A stretch of DNA of 64,000 nucleotides from Parvibaculum sp. (GTDB taxonomy: Bacteria; Pseudomonadota; Alphaproteobacteria; Parvibaculales; Parvibaculaceae): the NCBI RefSeq assembly GCF_019635935.1, contig NZ_JAHBYN010000001.1, positions 2,353,501 through 2,417,500 on the forward strand, read 5' to 3'. Position 1 is the first letter of the stretch; every line of letters begins with the position of its first letter. This document shows, one piece after another, positions 1-9,120 of this stretch. The translations under genes and the position numbers were made by a program. A model generated the notes under the pieces. The model had not been told where the DNA came from and searched no databases. It saw only the letters and a program-made list of their open reading frames with translations.

Positions 1-560
1 GGCGCGATCTCCTTTGCATGGCCGAGCGCCCGCCAGTCGAAGGAGACGAAGGTGACGGTTTCCGAAATCCCCTGCGCGCGCGTCAGCGCGACTGCCGCAT
101 CGGCAAGCGCCACAGGATCGGCCGATTGCGAAAGATCGAGCAGCGCTGTCTTCAGTTCGACATAGAGACGGAAGCCGGGCTTTGCCGCGCGCTTGACCAG
201 CGCATAGACATCGGCAAGCAGCGGTACGCGCGCGCCGTCGAACGGCGTTTGTTCGGGATAGCGCGCCGAATAGCCGGCGCCGGGCCGGAGCCGGCCGACA
301 TCGTAGGCGGCGAGTTCGGCGGCGGACAATTCCTTGAGAAGCGGCGTCGGGCGGGTCAGCCACTGGCCGTCCGGGCCCCGCGCGATGGCGGGTTTCAGGC
401 TCTCGTCGTGATGGACAACGAGTTTCCCGTCGCGGCTCAGATGCACGTCGAGTTCGATACCCTCGGCGTCCATGGCGATGGCGCGCTCGAAGGCTTCCAT
501 CGTGTTTTCAGGCCAGAGCCCCGCGCCGCCGCGATGCGCGATCTGTAACGGCTTCCGCAT
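1..560 (-). CDS. glycerophosphodiester phosphodiesterase, 3' end cut by window edge
   Basis: Hydrolyses glycerophosphodiesters to an alcohol and glycerol-3-phosphate (GDPD family, TIM barrel). The reverse-strand translation opens MRKPLQIAHRGG and has the family hallmarks: HRGG near residue 9, PENT near 17, the metal-binding E-x-D pair in IELDVH near 37, and the HHDE stretch near 50. About 186 residues are present of a usual 240-260; the C-terminus lies beyond position 1. There is no signal peptide, so it is probably cytoplasmic (UgpQ-like). The start ATG (558-560) directly precedes the first barrel strand, so little N-terminal sequence can be missing. The family call is firm; substrate preference is unknown. 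Confidence 0.9.
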   Translation of the reverse strand, partial: MRKPLQIAHRGGAGLWPENTMEAFERAIAMDAEGIELDVHLSRDGKLVVHHDESLKPAIARGPDGQWLTRPTPLLKELSAAELAAYDVGRLRPGAGYSARYPEQTPFDGARVPLLADVYALVKRAAKPGFRLYVELKTALLDLSQSADPVALADAAVALTRAQGISETVTFVSFDWRALGHAKEIA

Positions 561-861
561 GTCCGTTCCTTCATCCCCCATGACGCGACGCCGGAAAACG
601 CCCGGCAGGCGCCGAATTCAAAGCCGCCCATGTGACCCGTTCCGGCCGCCCGCGTCAAAATGAAACAGCGTCGCAGAGCTGTCATGGAGAGCGTTTGGCG
701 CTGACGTCACATCGATGTGTGATTATAGTATCAAGCGTATCACCAAGAAGAGCGATCGCGCGGGGCCGGACTTTTGCGGCAACCATGCGGCGAATTCGAG
801 GTCGCGAAATGAGCGCCATGAGGCGCCAGCGCGGCAGGCCACAGGCAACACAGGTGATGAC
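561..861. other. non-coding stretch, about 300 bp
   Basis: This lies between the divergent start of the phosphodiesterase gene and a possible small gene on the plus strand. Short open frames occur on both strands but none has a ribosome-binding site or a recognisable product. An AT-richer patch around 715-745 could hold promoters for either side. I see no terminator or repeat. Confidence 0.4.
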
Positions 862-1113
862 ATGCCGATTGCGTCGATATGGCGCCGGCTCCGGCACAAG
901 CGCGCCAGGCACTCCTACTACGAGACGCAGGACGTGATGCGCCGCGCCGTCGAAATGGCGGCGCTGGAAGAAGAGCTGCGCGGGCTCGACGACGAGCGGT
1001 TGCGGCAGCGCCTTGCCGCCGAAACCGACGCCGCCCGCCGCCGGGTGTTCGAGCGCGAACGGGCCCGGCGCGACGAGGCGTCCGGCCGTTCCCCTGCGTC
1101 AGGCACGCGCTGA
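862..1113 (+). CDS. possible small basic helical protein, unknown function
   Basis: An 83-codon frame starting at ATG 862. The product is rich in Arg, Glu and Ala, with heptad-like spacing of Leu/Ala that suggests one long amphipathic helix or coiled coil (residues about 25-70). It has no signal peptide, membrane segment or known motif. The ribosome-binding site is weak (AGGTGATG just upstream). A GC-rich inverted repeat around 1122-1155 follows the stop but lacks a T tail. I do not recognise it. The charged composition could simply reflect GC-rich DNA, so it may not be a gene. Confidence 0.35.
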   Translation: MPIASIWRRLRHKRARHSYYETQDVMRRAVEMAALEEELRGLDDERLRQRLAAETDAARRRVFERERARRDEASGRSPASGTR

Positions 1114-1228
1114 CGGACCTTGGGCGGCGGCCTTTTTTTGGCCGCCCCGCCGCGCCACCCTTTGCATTGTCGCGGCACGATGGCCGATACTCTCCCCAAC
1201 AAGAAACGGGAACGCGGGGAGTGAGATC

Positions 1229-2479
1229 ATGAAGTTCGGCGTCTTTTACGAATTGCAACTGCCGAAGCCCTGGAACGAGGGCGACGAAGCGCGGCTCTTT
1301 CACGAGGCGCTGGAGCAGATCGTGCTGGCCGACAGGCTCGGCTTCGATCATGCGTGGGAAGTCGAACACCACTTTCTCGACGAATATTCCCATTCCTCCT
1401 CGCCGGAAGTCTTTCTCGCCGCCGCCGCTTCGCTGACGAAAAACATTCGCCTCGGCCACGGCATCCGGCAGGTGATCCCCAACTACAATCATCCCGCGCG
1501 CACCGCCGAGGGTCTCGCGACGCTCGACATCATGTCGCATGGCCGCGTCGAATTCGGCATCGGCGAGGGCGCGACGCGGCTCGAGCTTGGCGGTTTCAAT
1601 ATCCCGGCCAAGGAAAAGCGCGCCATGGCGATCGAGGCCGGCGAGCAGGTCGCCAACATGATGGTGCTCGATCCCTATCCGGGTTTCGAGGGCAAGTATT
1701 TCTCGATGCCCTGCCGCAACGTGTTGCCGAAGCCGGTGCAGAAACCGCATCCGCCGATGTGGATGGCCTGCACCAATCGCGACACGATCAAGGTGGCCGC
1801 GTCGCTTGGCGTCGGCGCACTTGCTTTCTCTTTCCTCGATCCGGAAGAAGCGCATCACTGGTCGGAAATCTATTACGGCATCATCAAGTCCGATGAGTGC
1901 AGGCCCATCGGCCACACGGTCAACGCCAATATCGCGATGGTCTCGAACTTCTCGCTGCATGAAGACCGCGCCGAGGCGATCCGCCGCGGCCATGAGGGTT
2001 TCGAATTTTTCGGCTATGCGCTCAACGCGCTTGTCGCGCACGACACGGTGCCCGGCCGCACCGACATGTGGGGCGACTACATCAAGGCGCGCGGCAACCG
2101 CACGCAGGAAATCATCGACGCCGGCAAGCGCGCCGACGCGATTGCGACCGGCATCGGCACGCCCGACGACATGCGCGCACATCTGCGCGCTTTCCAGGCG
2201 GCGGGCGTCGACCAGGTGATCTTCATGCAGCAGGCCGGCCGCAACAAGCACGCCGACATCTGCGCCTCGCTGGAACTCTTCGCGAAGGAAGTCATGCCGG
2301 AATTCAAGGCCGAACTTGCCGCGCGCGAAGCGAAGAAGCAGGCCGAACTCGCGCCTTACATCGAAGCGGCGCTGAAACGGAAGAACTGGATGAAGCCGCT
2401 GGCCGACCACGAAATCCCCGTGGTGCAGGCGTCGGTGAAAAAGGCGCAGGTGAACAGCAGCTCAAGCGCGGCCGAATGA
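1229..2479 (+). CDS. LLM class flavin-dependent oxidoreductase (luciferase-like monooxygenase)
   Basis: A 416-residue bacterial-luciferase-like TIM-barrel protein expected to use reduced flavin (FMNH2 or F420-type) to oxidise an organic substrate. It opens MKFGVFYELQLPKPW, typical of the family. Residues 45-75 carry the HHFLDEY segment, followed by the LGHGIRQVIPNYNHPARTAE flavin-side strand-helix and the GRVEFGIGEG loop. The start ATG 1229 follows AACGCGGGGAG. A lipoprotein gene follows after 22 bp. The C-terminal 60 residues are charged and extend past the barrel. The substrate cannot be read from the sequence; homologues include alkane- and aromatic-degrading monooxygenases. Confidence 0.92.
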   Translation: MKFGVFYELQLPKPWNEGDEARLFHEALEQIVLADRLGFDHAWEVEHHFLDEYSHSSSPEVFLAAAASLTKNIRLGHGIRQVIPNYNHPARTAEGLATLDIMSHGRVEFGIGEGATRLELGGFNIPAKEKRAMAIEAGEQVANMMVLDPYPGFEGKYFSMPCRNVLPKPVQKPHPPMWMACTNRDTIKVAASLGVGALAFSFLDPEEAHHWSEIYYGIIKSDECRPIGHTVNANIAMVSNFSLHEDRAEAIRRGHEGFEFFGYALNALVAHDTVPGRTDMWGDYIKARGNRTQEIIDAGKRADAIATGIGTPDDMRAHLRAFQAAGVDQVIFMQQAGRNKHADICASLELFAKEVMPEFKAELAAREAKKQAELAPYIEAALKRKNWMKPLADHEIPVVQASVKKAQVNSSSSAAE

Positions 2480-2501
2480 CGCCGCGGAAAGGAACAAGGC
2501 A

Positions 2502-2864
2502 ATGGCGATGAAACATCTGGCGGCGGCAATTGCTCTTGCCGGAATTTTCGGGCTGGCGGCCTGCGATCAGAACAGCGATGAAGCAGCGGCGATCGGTGAA
2601 GAAGTTGCAGCCGAAAGTGGCGACGCCGGCGACGCGCAGGGCGCGTTCGATGCAGCCGAGGCGGGCTGCCGCGCCGCCGCCGATGCGCTGGCGATCTGGA
2701 CCGCGCGGCCCTGGGCCGATGCGGAAGGGACGGTGACCGGCGGCGATGTGGCGACAATCCGCGTCATCCGTCCGGGCGACATGGTGACGAAGGACTACCG
2801 CACCGACCGCCTCAACGTCGAACTCGACGAAAACGACGTTGTGACCCGCGTCTATTGCGGCTGA
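2502..2864 (+). CDS. lipoprotein with I78-type peptidase inhibitor domain
   Basis: A 120-residue exported protein. The signal peptide runs to a lipobox LAAC with the lipidated Cys at residue 21, so it should be anchored in the outer or inner membrane. An acidic Ala-rich linker (22-55) leads to a C-terminal domain of about 60 residues that matches the Inhibitor I78 family pattern: RVIRPGD, then TKDYRTDRLNVELDEN and a terminal RVYCG. I78 proteins resemble small serine-protease inhibitors; activity here is inferred from family only. The gene follows the monooxygenase closely, probably on the same transcript, and converges with the VOC gene 4 bp downstream. Confidence 0.8.
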   Translation: MAMKHLAAAIALAGIFGLAACDQNSDEAAAIGEEVAAESGDAGDAQGAFDAAEAGCRAAADALAIWTARPWADAEGTVTGGDVATIRVIRPGDMVTKDYRTDRLNVELDENDVVTRVYCG

Positions 2865-2868
2865 GCGG

Positions 2869-3396
2869 TTATTTGACGGGGCGGATCGGATCCGTCCCGT
2901 CCCAGCTTTCGGCGGCGCGGCGGATATGGGCGAAGAACTTGCCCTTCGCGCCGCTGATATCCGACATCTCGATGACCGTGCCGGGATGCGTCTCGGTGTC
3001 GAAATAGACGAAGCGCCCCTGTTCGCCGCCGATCTGCCCCTCATGGCCGACCTTGTAGCCGGCGGCGAGCGCCCGGTCGTAATCGGCCTGGTAGTTCACC
3101 GTCCAGTAGGACATGTGCTGCAGCCCTTCGCGTCCCGCATTCAGGAAATCGAGATACATCGACGGCGCGTCGTTGCGCTGCTGGATCAGTTCGATCTGAA
3201 GATCGCCGGTGTTGGCCAGCGCAATGCTCATCTCGACCGGCGAAGGTTTGCCGCGATAGGTGAACCAGTCGCACTTCACCCGGTCGATATAGAAGAAGGG
3301 GCCGACGCCCAGAACTTCGGTCCAGTGCTTCAGCGCCGCCTCGATATCGCGCACCACATAGCCGTTCTGGCAGACTTTTCCGAAAATGCGGCTCAT
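2869..3396 (-). CDS. VOC (glyoxalase/dioxygenase fold) family protein
   Basis: A 175-residue protein of the vicinal-oxygen-chelate superfamily. It opens with a beta-alpha-beta-beta-beta module (NGYVVRDIEAALKHWTEVLG at 12-31) and a second module begins near the QHMSYWTVNY segment at about 93. Likely metal ligands are an early Glu (MSIALANTGDLQIELIQQ region), the His of QHMSYW and the Glu of GTVIEMSD. Enzymes of this fold act as glyoxalases, epimerases or ring-cleaving dioxygenases; this version resembles the glyoxalase-like or methylmalonyl-CoA-epimerase-like group, without a decisive substrate marker. The start is ATG 3394-3396 preceded by GGAAAGGACC. It is cytoplasmic, divergent from rpmI. 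Confidence 0.85.
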   Translation of the reverse strand: MSRIFGKVCQNGYVVRDIEAALKHWTEVLGVGPFFYIDRVKCDWFTYRGKPSPVEMSIALANTGDLQIELIQQRNDAPSMYLDFLNAGREGLQHMSYWTVNYQADYDRALAAGYKVGHEGQIGGEQGRFVYFDTETHPGTVIEMSDISGAKGKFFAHIRRAAESWDGTDPIRPVK

Positions 3397-3445
3397 GGGG
3401 GTCCTTTCCTGTTTTCAGGCGGTCTTATAACCCTTTCGCCTGAGC

Positions 3446-3473
3446 TTGACCTGCCGCCTTTTTCCCTTATAAA
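3446..3473 (+). promoter_or_regulatory. sigma-70-like promoter for rpmI-rplT
   Basis: TTGACC (3446-3451) and TATAAA (3468-3473) are separated by 16 bp in an otherwise GC-rich gap. This would start transcription near 3480 and leave a leader of about 135 nt before rpmI. The position and quality suit a strong ribosomal-protein promoter. It is predicted from hexamers only. Confidence 0.5.
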
Positions 3474-3614
3474 TCCGCGCCTTCGGGGCGGTCCGGCCTG
3501 TAGGGCATGCCGTGGCCGTCCGAAATGCCATGACCCGAACCCGCCAAAATCCGGAATTCTTCAACGAATTCAAGGTCTTCAAGCGCGGGTTCCCCTGAAG
3601 ATACGGAGAGCGAA

Positions 3615-3815
3615 ATGCCCAAACTGAAGACCAAGAGCGGGACCAAGAAGCGCTTCAAGCTTACCGCTTCAGGCAAGGTCAAGCGCGGTCAGACCGGCAA
3701 ACGCCATATGATGATCAAGCGGACCAACAAGCAGATCCGGAACAAACGCGGCACGACGATCATGGCGGATGTTGACGCCGCGCGCGTGCTGAAAAACTTC
3801 ATGCCTTACGCGTGA
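3615..3815 (+). CDS. rpmI: 50S ribosomal protein bL35
   Basis: A 66-residue, strongly basic protein of the 50S subunit. It has the family's opening [17 protein letters not shown] and the central [18 protein letters not shown] stretch, and is the usual length. The ATG follows ACGGAGAGCGAA. It precedes rplT by 30 bp, the standard bacterial pair; infC, which commonly comes first, is not upstream here. The leader of about 135 nt (3480-3614) could hold autoregulatory structure, as ribosomal L20 represses this operon in other bacteria, but I could not demonstrate a binding site. Confidence 0.98.
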   Translation: MPKLKTKSGTKKRFKLTASGKVKRGQTGKRHMMIKRTNKQIRNKRGTTIMADVDAARVLKNFMPYA

Positions 3816-3845
3816 ACCGGAACACCCTGAAGAGGAATTGAGCAC

Positions 3846-4202
3846 ATGTCGCGCGTCAAACGGGGCGTTACCGCACACGCCCGCCACCGCAAGATCATCA
3901 AGAAGGCGAAGGGCTATTACGGCCGCCGCAAGAATGCCTTCCGCACCGCCAACCAGGCGGTCGAGAAGGCCGGTCAATATGCCTATCGCGACCGCCGCAC
4001 CAGGAAGCGCAACTTCCGCGCCCTCTGGATCCAGCGCATCAATGCCGGCGTCCGCGAGCACGGCCTGACCTATTCGCGATTTATCGACGGCCTCGCCAAG
4101 GCTGGCATCGAGGTGGACCGCAAGGTTCTCTCCGATCTCGCCATCCATGAGCCCGAGGCCTTCAAGGCTCTGGTCGGACAGGCCGAAGCCGCGCTCAACT
4201 GA
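3846..4202 (+). CDS. rplT: 50S ribosomal protein bL20
   Basis: A 118-residue protein that binds 23S rRNA early in 50S assembly. It shows the conserved long basic N-terminal extension ([20 protein letters not shown]) and the globular RNA-binding C-terminal half ending at QAEAALN, full length for the family. The start ATG follows AGAGGAATTGAGCAC. It is co-transcribed with rpmI. A 200-bp gap then separates it from pheS; I looked there for a phenylalanine-rich leader peptide, which would indicate attenuation, and saw none. Confidence 0.99.
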   Translation: MSRVKRGVTAHARHRKIIKKAKGYYGRRKNAFRTANQAVEKAGQYAYRDRRTRKRNFRALWIQRINAGVREHGLTYSRFIDGLAKAGIEVDRKVLSDLAIHEPEAFKALVGQAEAALN

Positions 4203-4402
4203 CGAGCGCGGACGACGCCCGAGACAAGAGCCGGTCACCCGTCCGGGGCTTGCGCCTTCCGCGCATGCCGCTTTCCGGGGGGTGAGGCGGACCGCCGGTC
4301 GATCTTTCGCTCGCACGCCGTTTCCCTCATGTCGCCCGGAGCCGCCCGCAAGATAAAGCGGCGCCGGGACGATTGAGCGATATGATGTGAGCGGATGAAG
4401 CC

Positions 4403-5494
4403 ATGACCGACAAAACCGATCTCGAAAAGCTCGAAGCGGAGTTCGCCGCCGCCATCGCCGATGCGGTGGACGCCGACACGCTGGAAGCCGTGCGCGTCGC
4501 CGCCCTCGGCAAGAAGGGCCGCGTGTCGGAGTTGATGAAGAGCCTCGGCGGAATGTCGCCCGACGAGCGCAAGGAGATGGGGCCGAAGCTCAACGGATTG
4601 AAAGACCGGCTGACCGAGGCGCTGGCCGCCCGCAAGCAGGCGCTGCACGAGGCCGGTCTCGACGCGCGGCTTGCCAATGAACGCATCGATGTGACGCTGC
4701 CCGTCCGCGAAAGCCCGCTTGAAGCCGGCCGCATCCACCCGCTCTCCCAGGTCTGGGACGAAGTGATCGCGATTTTCGCCGATATGGGCTTTGCGGTGGA
4801 GCAGGGCCCCGACATCGAAACCGATCACTACAATTTCGGCGCGCTGAACTTCCCCGAAGGGCATCCGGCGCGCGAAATGCACGATACGTTCTATTTCGAG
4901 CCCGATGCCTCGGGCGCGCGCAAGTTATTGCGGACGCATACGAGCCCGGTCCAGGTGCGCACGATGGAAGCCGGCAAGCCGCCTTTCCGCTTCATCTGCC
5001 CCGGCCGCACCTATCGCTGCGACAGCGACCAGACGCACACGCCGCAGTTCCATCAGATCGAGGGCCTTGTCGTCGACGAGACGACGCATATGGGTCATCT
5101 GAAATGGACGCTGGAGGAATTCCTGCGCGCTTTCTTCGAAGTCGAGGGTGTAGAGCTGCGCATGCGCCCTTCCTTCTTTCCTTTCACCGAACCGTCGATG
5201 GAAGTCGATGTGCGCTGCGCGCGCCTTGGCAATGAAATCCGCATCGGCGAAGGCGACGACTGGCTCGAAATTCTCGGCTGCGGCATGGTTCACCCGAACG
5301 TGCTGAAAGCTTGCGGCATCGATCCGGAAAAATATCAGGGCTTCGCCTTCGGCATGGGGCTCGACCGCATCGCGATGCTGAAATACGGCATCCCGGATCT
5401 GCGCGCCTTCTTCGAGGCCGATCTGCGCTGGCTCCGGCATTACGGTTTCGCGGCGCTCGACGTGCCGACGCTGGCGGGAGGGCTTTCGTCGTGA
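4403..5494 (+). CDS. pheS: phenylalanine--tRNA ligase alpha subunit
   Basis: Catalytic subunit of the alpha2beta2 class II synthetase that charges tRNA-Phe. It has 363 residues. The N-terminal helical coiled coil (1-90) is followed by the catalytic domain, with the motif 2 region around [20 protein letters not shown] (residues about 194-213), the QFHQIEG segment just after it, and the motif 3 stretch [18 protein letters not shown] near the C-terminus. The stop overlaps the GTG start of pheT (GTGA), so the subunits are translationally coupled. Confidence 0.99.
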   Translation: MTDKTDLEKLEAEFAAAIADAVDADTLEAVRVAALGKKGRVSELMKSLGGMSPDERKEMGPKLNGLKDRLTEALAARKQALHEAGLDARLANERIDVTLPVRESPLEAGRIHPLSQVWDEVIAIFADMGFAVEQGPDIETDHYNFGALNFPEGHPAREMHDTFYFEPDASGARKLLRTHTSPVQVRTMEAGKPPFRFICPGRTYRCDSDQTHTPQFHQIEGLVVDETTHMGHLKWTLEEFLRAFFEVEGVELRMRPSFFPFTEPSMEVDVRCARLGNEIRIGEGDDWLEILGCGMVHPNVLKACGIDPEKYQGFAFGMGLDRIAMLKYGIPDLRAFFEADLRWLRHYGFAALDVPTLAGGLSS

Positions 5495-7926
5495 AATTCA
5501 CGCTCTCCTGGCTGAAACAGCCGCTCGAAACGGAAGCCTCGCTCGACGAAATCGTCGAACGCCTGACCATGCTCGGCCTTGAGGTCGAAAGCGTCGAGGA
5601 CCCGGCGAAGAAACTCGGCGTCTTCTCGGTGGCGAAGGTGCTGGAGGCGAAGCCGCATCCAGATGCCGACAAGCTGCAGGTGCTGAAGGTCGAAGCGCTT
5701 GTCGAGGGCGAAGTAAAGCAGTTGCAGGTCGTCTGCGGCGCGCCGAATGCGCGCGCAGGGCTCACCGGCGTCTTCGCGCCGCCCGGCGCCACCATCCCCG
5801 TGAACGGCATGGTGTTGAAGCCGACGAAAATCCGCGGCGTCGAATCGAACGGTATGATGTGTTCGGAGCGCGAGCTCGAGCTTTCCGACGATCATGTCGG
5901 CATCATCGACCTCGAAGGCGACTGGAAGGTCGGCACACCGGCGGCCGACGTGCTCGGCCGCAACGACCCGGTCATCGAAATCGCCATCACGCCGAACCGC
6001 CCCGACTGTCTCGGCGTCTACGGCATCGCGCGCGACCTCGCTGCCGCAGGCCTCGGACGCTTGCGCGAAGGTTCGTTCCCGCCGGTCGATGGAAAATTCG
6101 ACAGCCCCGTCGGCATCAGGCTGGAATTTCCCGCCGGCGCCGAAAACGCCTGCCCCGTCTTCGCCGGACGGCTGATCCGCGGCGTGAAAAACGGCCCGTC
6201 GCCGGACTGGCTGCAGAACTGGCTGAAGGCGGTGGGTCTCCGTCCCATCAATGCGCTGGTCGATATCACGAACTTCATCTCGCTCGATCGCGGCCGGCCG
6301 CTGCATGTCTATGACGCGTCGAAGCTGAAGGGCGACATTCGCGCCCGTCTCGGCCGCAAGGGCGAGAAGTTTCTGGCGCTCGACGGCAAGGAATACGATG
6401 TCGGGCCGGATATGTGCATCATCGCCGACGATGAAAACGTGCTCGGCTTCGGCGGCGTCATGGGCGGCGAGGAGAGCGGCTCGACCGCAGCGACGACAGA
6501 TGTCTTTGTCGAGAGTGCCTATTTCGATCCCTACCGCACCGCGCGCACCGGCCGCGACACCGGCATTGTGTCGGATGCCCGCTATCGCTTCGAGCGTGGC
6601 GTCGATCCGGCCTTCGTGCTGCCCGGTCTCGAACTCGCGACGAAAATGATCCTCGAAATCTGCGGCGGCGAACCGTCGAAGCGGGTGGTGGCGGGCAAGG
6701 TGCCCGACACGTCGAAGGCGATTGTCTTCGACCCGGCGCGCATCGAAAAGCTGACCGGCCTGTCGCTGCCCATCGCGGAAACGACGCGCATCCTGACGGC
6801 GCTCGGCTTCGACGTGAAGGACGGTGCGAAAGCGTTGTCCGTTTCCGTCCCTTCATGGCGCCCCGACATCGACGGTGAAGCCGACCTCGTGGAAGAGGTC
6901 GTTCGCGTACATGGGTTGAACAACGTGAAGTCGGTTGCCCTGCCGCGCCTTCACGCGGTTGCAAATCCGGTGTTGTCGGTGCGGCAGAAGCGCGAGAGCC
7001 TGGCGCGGCGTGCGCTGGCGGCGCGTGGGCTTGTCGAGGCGGTCACATGGTCCTTCGTTCCCGAAGCGCATGCCGAACTCTTCGGCGGCGGCAATGCTGT
7101 GCCGGGCCTGAAACTCGCCAATCCGATATCGGCCGATATGAGCCACATGCGCCCGAGCCTGCTTGCCGGATTGATCGCGGCGGCGGGCCGCAACATGGCG
7201 CGCGGGAACGCGGACGTGGCGTTGTTCGAAGTCGGCCAACAATTTGAAAGCGATGCGCCGTCCGGTCAGGTGCTGGCGGCCACCGGCTTGCGCCGCGGCA
7301 CGGCGCGGCCGCTCGGAAGCGGGCGCCACTGGCAGGGCAAGAGCGGCCCGGTCGAGGCGATGGACGCCAAGGCCGACGCGGCGGCGCTGCTGTCGCTGCT
7401 TGGCGCAACGGTCGCGAACCTGCAGGTGAGCGCCGACGCACCCGGCTGGTATCATCCCGGCCGCTCCGGTGTCTTCCGCCTCGGGCCAAAAAATGTGCTT
7501 GGCTATTTCGGCGAGCTGCATCCGCGTATTCTCGATGCGATGGATGTCGCGGGGCCAGTCGTCGCCTTCGAGGTTTTCCCCGATGCGATCCCCGAGCCGA
7601 AGCGCAAACCGACGCGCGCCAAGCCGCCGCTCGAACTTTCCGACTTGCAGCCCTTGCGCCGCGACTTCGCCTTTGTGGTCGATGACGGCGTTGCGGCCGA
7701 ACAATTGATCCGCGCCGCGCGCGGCGTCGACAAGAAGCTGATTGTCGATGTGTCGCTGTTCGATCTCTTTGAGGGCGGCGCGCTGGGCGAAGGCAGGAAG
7801 TCGCTTGCGATCGAAGTCACGCTTCAGCCGGTCGAGAAGACGCTGACGGACGAGGAAATCGACGCGGTGTCGAAGCGCATCGTGGCGGCAGTCGAAAAAG
7901 CGACAGGCGGCGCGCTGCGAAGCTGA
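5491..7926 (+). CDS. pheT: phenylalanine--tRNA ligase beta subunit
   Basis: The 811-residue partner of PheS. The domain order is normal: an N-terminal tRNA-binding OB fold (about 40-150, with the [11 protein letters not shown] stretch), the B3/B4 editing domain (about 210-400), B5, a catalytic-like core, and a C-terminal FDX-ACB anticodon-binding domain (last 95 residues, opening near [14 protein letters not shown]). GTG 5491 is chosen as start because it overlaps the pheS stop and places [10 protein letters not shown] at the N-terminus, the usual opening. Longer in-frame extensions upstream run inside pheS and are rejected. Confidence 0.98.
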   Translation: MKFTLSWLKQPLETEASLDEIVERLTMLGLEVESVEDPAKKLGVFSVAKVLEAKPHPDADKLQVLKVEALVEGEVKQLQVVCGAPNARAGLTGVFAPPGATIPVNGMVLKPTKIRGVESNGMMCSERELELSDDHVGIIDLEGDWKVGTPAADVLGRNDPVIEIAITPNRPDCLGVYGIARDLAAAGLGRLREGSFPPVDGKFDSPVGIRLEFPAGAENACPVFAGRLIRGVKNGPSPDWLQNWLKAVGLRPINALVDITNFISLDRGRPLHVYDASKLKGDIRARLGRKGEKFLALDGKEYDVGPDMCIIADDENVLGFGGVMGGEESGSTAATTDVFVESAYFDPYRTARTGRDTGIVSDARYRFERGVDPAFVLPGLELATKMILEICGGEPSKRVVAGKVPDTSKAIVFDPARIEKLTGLSLPIAETTRILTALGFDVKDGAKALSVSVPSWRPDIDGEADLVEEVVRVHGLNNVKSVALPRLHAVANPVLSVRQKRESLARRALAARGLVEAVTWSFVPEAHAELFGGGNAVPGLKLANPISADMSHMRPSLLAGLIAAAGRNMARGNADVALFEVGQQFESDAPSGQVLAATGLRRGTARPLGSGRHWQGKSGPVEAMDAKADAAALLSLLGATVANLQVSADAPGWYHPGRSGVFRLGPKNVLGYFGELHPRILDAMDVAGPVVAFEVFPDAIPEPKRKPTRAKPPLELSDLQPLRRDFAFVVDDGVAAEQLIRAARGVDKKLIVDVSLFDLFEGGALGEGRKSLAIEVTLQPVEKTLTDEEIDAVSKRIVAAVEKATGGALRS

Positions 7927-7957
7927 TCCGCCGGGGAAACCGTTCGGGGAGGAACGA

Positions 7958-8752
7958 GTGAAGTTCGAGCCCTACGAAATCGGCAGACTCGACAAGGAGG
8001 GCGCGAATATCCGCCTATGCGGTCGCGTCGCCGGTCCCGCGTCGGGCCCGCCCATCGTCATGCTCGCATCGCTCGGCCGCCCGGGCAGCGACTTCGATGA
8101 AGTGGCGCAAGCGCTTGGCCGCGCGGGGTACCGTGTGACGCTGCCGGAACCGCGGGGCATCGGCGACAGCAGTGGGCCGATGGAAAAGCTCTCGCTGCAC
8201 GATCTTGCGGAAGACGTCGCTCACGTGATCGAGACTGTCGCGAAAGCGCCGGTCATGCTGATCGGCCATGCTTTTGGCAACCGTCTCGCGCGGACGACTG
8301 CTGCGGACAGGCCCGAACTTGTTTCCCGTGTCGGCCTTCTTGCTTGCGGCGGCCTCATCGAAATGCCGGAGAAGGCGCGCAAGGCGCTCATCGGTTGCTT
8401 CGATGAAAAGCTCTCGCCCGAAGAACATATCGAATGCGTGCGCTATGGTTTTTTCGCACGAAGCAACGATCCGGAAGTCTGGCACGATGGTTGGCATCGC
8501 GATGTGATGCTGATGCAATCGTCGGCGGTGCGCCGCACGCCGGTCGAGGATTGGTGGGAAGCCGGCGGCCAACCGATGCTTGTCGTGCAGGCGCTGGAAG
8601 ACGCAATCGCGCTGCCGGCGAACGCGCATGACCTGAAGGCGCGTCTCGGCGCGCGGGCAACATTGGTGGAACTTCCCAATGCCGGCCATGCCATGCTGCC
8701 GGAACAGCCCGCCCGCATCGCCCGTATCATCCGCGATTATCTGGAGGCCTAG
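7958..8752 (+). CDS. alpha/beta-hydrolase fold protein with Ala at the nucleophile position
   Basis: A 264-residue cytoplasmic alpha/beta-hydrolase-like protein. The fold is clear: an HG-type oxyanion region (MLASLGRPGSDF, 40-51), the PEPRGIGDS segment, the elbow, a helical cap, an Asp in LEDAIALP, and the His of AGHAMLPEQP near the C-terminus. The elbow reads GHAFG (residues 103-107; codon GCT at 8270-8272), so the usual Ser/Asp/Cys nucleophile is missing while Asp and His remain. It may be a non-hydrolytic relative or use another mechanism. GTG 7958 is preceded by GGGGAGGAAC. It sits 31 bp after pheT and 3 bp before the YjbR gene, suggesting a joint transcript. Confidence 0.85.
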   Translation: MKFEPYEIGRLDKEGANIRLCGRVAGPASGPPIVMLASLGRPGSDFDEVAQALGRAGYRVTLPEPRGIGDSSGPMEKLSLHDLAEDVAHVIETVAKAPVMLIGHAFGNRLARTTAADRPELVSRVGLLACGGLIEMPEKARKALIGCFDEKLSPEEHIECVRYGFFARSNDPEVWHDGWHRDVMLMQSSAVRRTPVEDWWEAGGQPMLVVQALEDAIALPANAHDLKARLGARATLVELPNAGHAMLPEQPARIARIIRDYLEA

Positions 8753-8755
8753 CTC

Positions 8756-9100
8756 ATGCCCATCACAGCGGATCAGGCCCGGAAGATCGCCCTCTCGCTG
8801 CCCGAAGCGGCGGAGATGAGCCATTTCGACCAGCCCGATTTCCGCGTCCGGAAAAAGATATTCGCGACGCTCCACACGGCGGAGAAGCGCGCGGTGGTGA
8901 AGCTCGGCCCGGAAGAGCAGGCCATGCTTGTCGAAAGCGAACCGAAGGTCTTTGCGCCGGTGCCGGGCGGTTGGGGCCGCAAGGGCTGGACGCATGTGAA
9001 TCTCGCATCGGCAAATGCTGCTATCGTCCGGGAGGCGATGACGCGCGGCTGGCGAAACGTCGCGCCGAAGACGCTGGTGAAGGCGTTCGACGCGGGTTGA
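8756..9100 (+). CDS. MmcQ/YjbR family protein
   Basis: A 114-residue protein of the YjbR/MmcQ (CyaY-like fold) family, sometimes described as DNA-binding. Conserved family features are the N-terminal ALSLPEAAEMSHFDQPDFRV stretch (12-31), the KIFATL strand, the KLGPEEQAMLVE segment, and the GWGRKGWTHVNL motif around 73-84. No enzymatic role is established for the family. The gene lies 3 bp after the hydrolase gene and about 20 bp before the enoyl-CoA hydratase gene, all on one strand. Confidence 0.85.
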   Translation: MPITADQARKIALSLPEAAEMSHFDQPDFRVRKKIFATLHTAEKRAVVKLGPEEQAMLVESEPKVFAPVPGGWGRKGWTHVNLASANAAIVREAMTRGWRNVAPKTLVKAFDAG

Positions 9101-9120
9101 CGCCCATGGAGGAGGGCATC

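Noticed and set aside
1120..1160. Terminator after the small frame at 862-1113
   Set aside because: The GC-rich arms around a T7 run pair imperfectly and the T run is in the loop, not after the stem.
740..2410. A 556-codon frame antisense to the luciferase-like gene
   Set aside because: The plus strand encodes a complete family member with a good start; the antisense product resembles nothing.
4203..4402. Possible phenylalanine attenuator between rplT and pheS
   Set aside because: I found no short leader frame with clustered Phe codons and no clear terminator/antiterminator pair.
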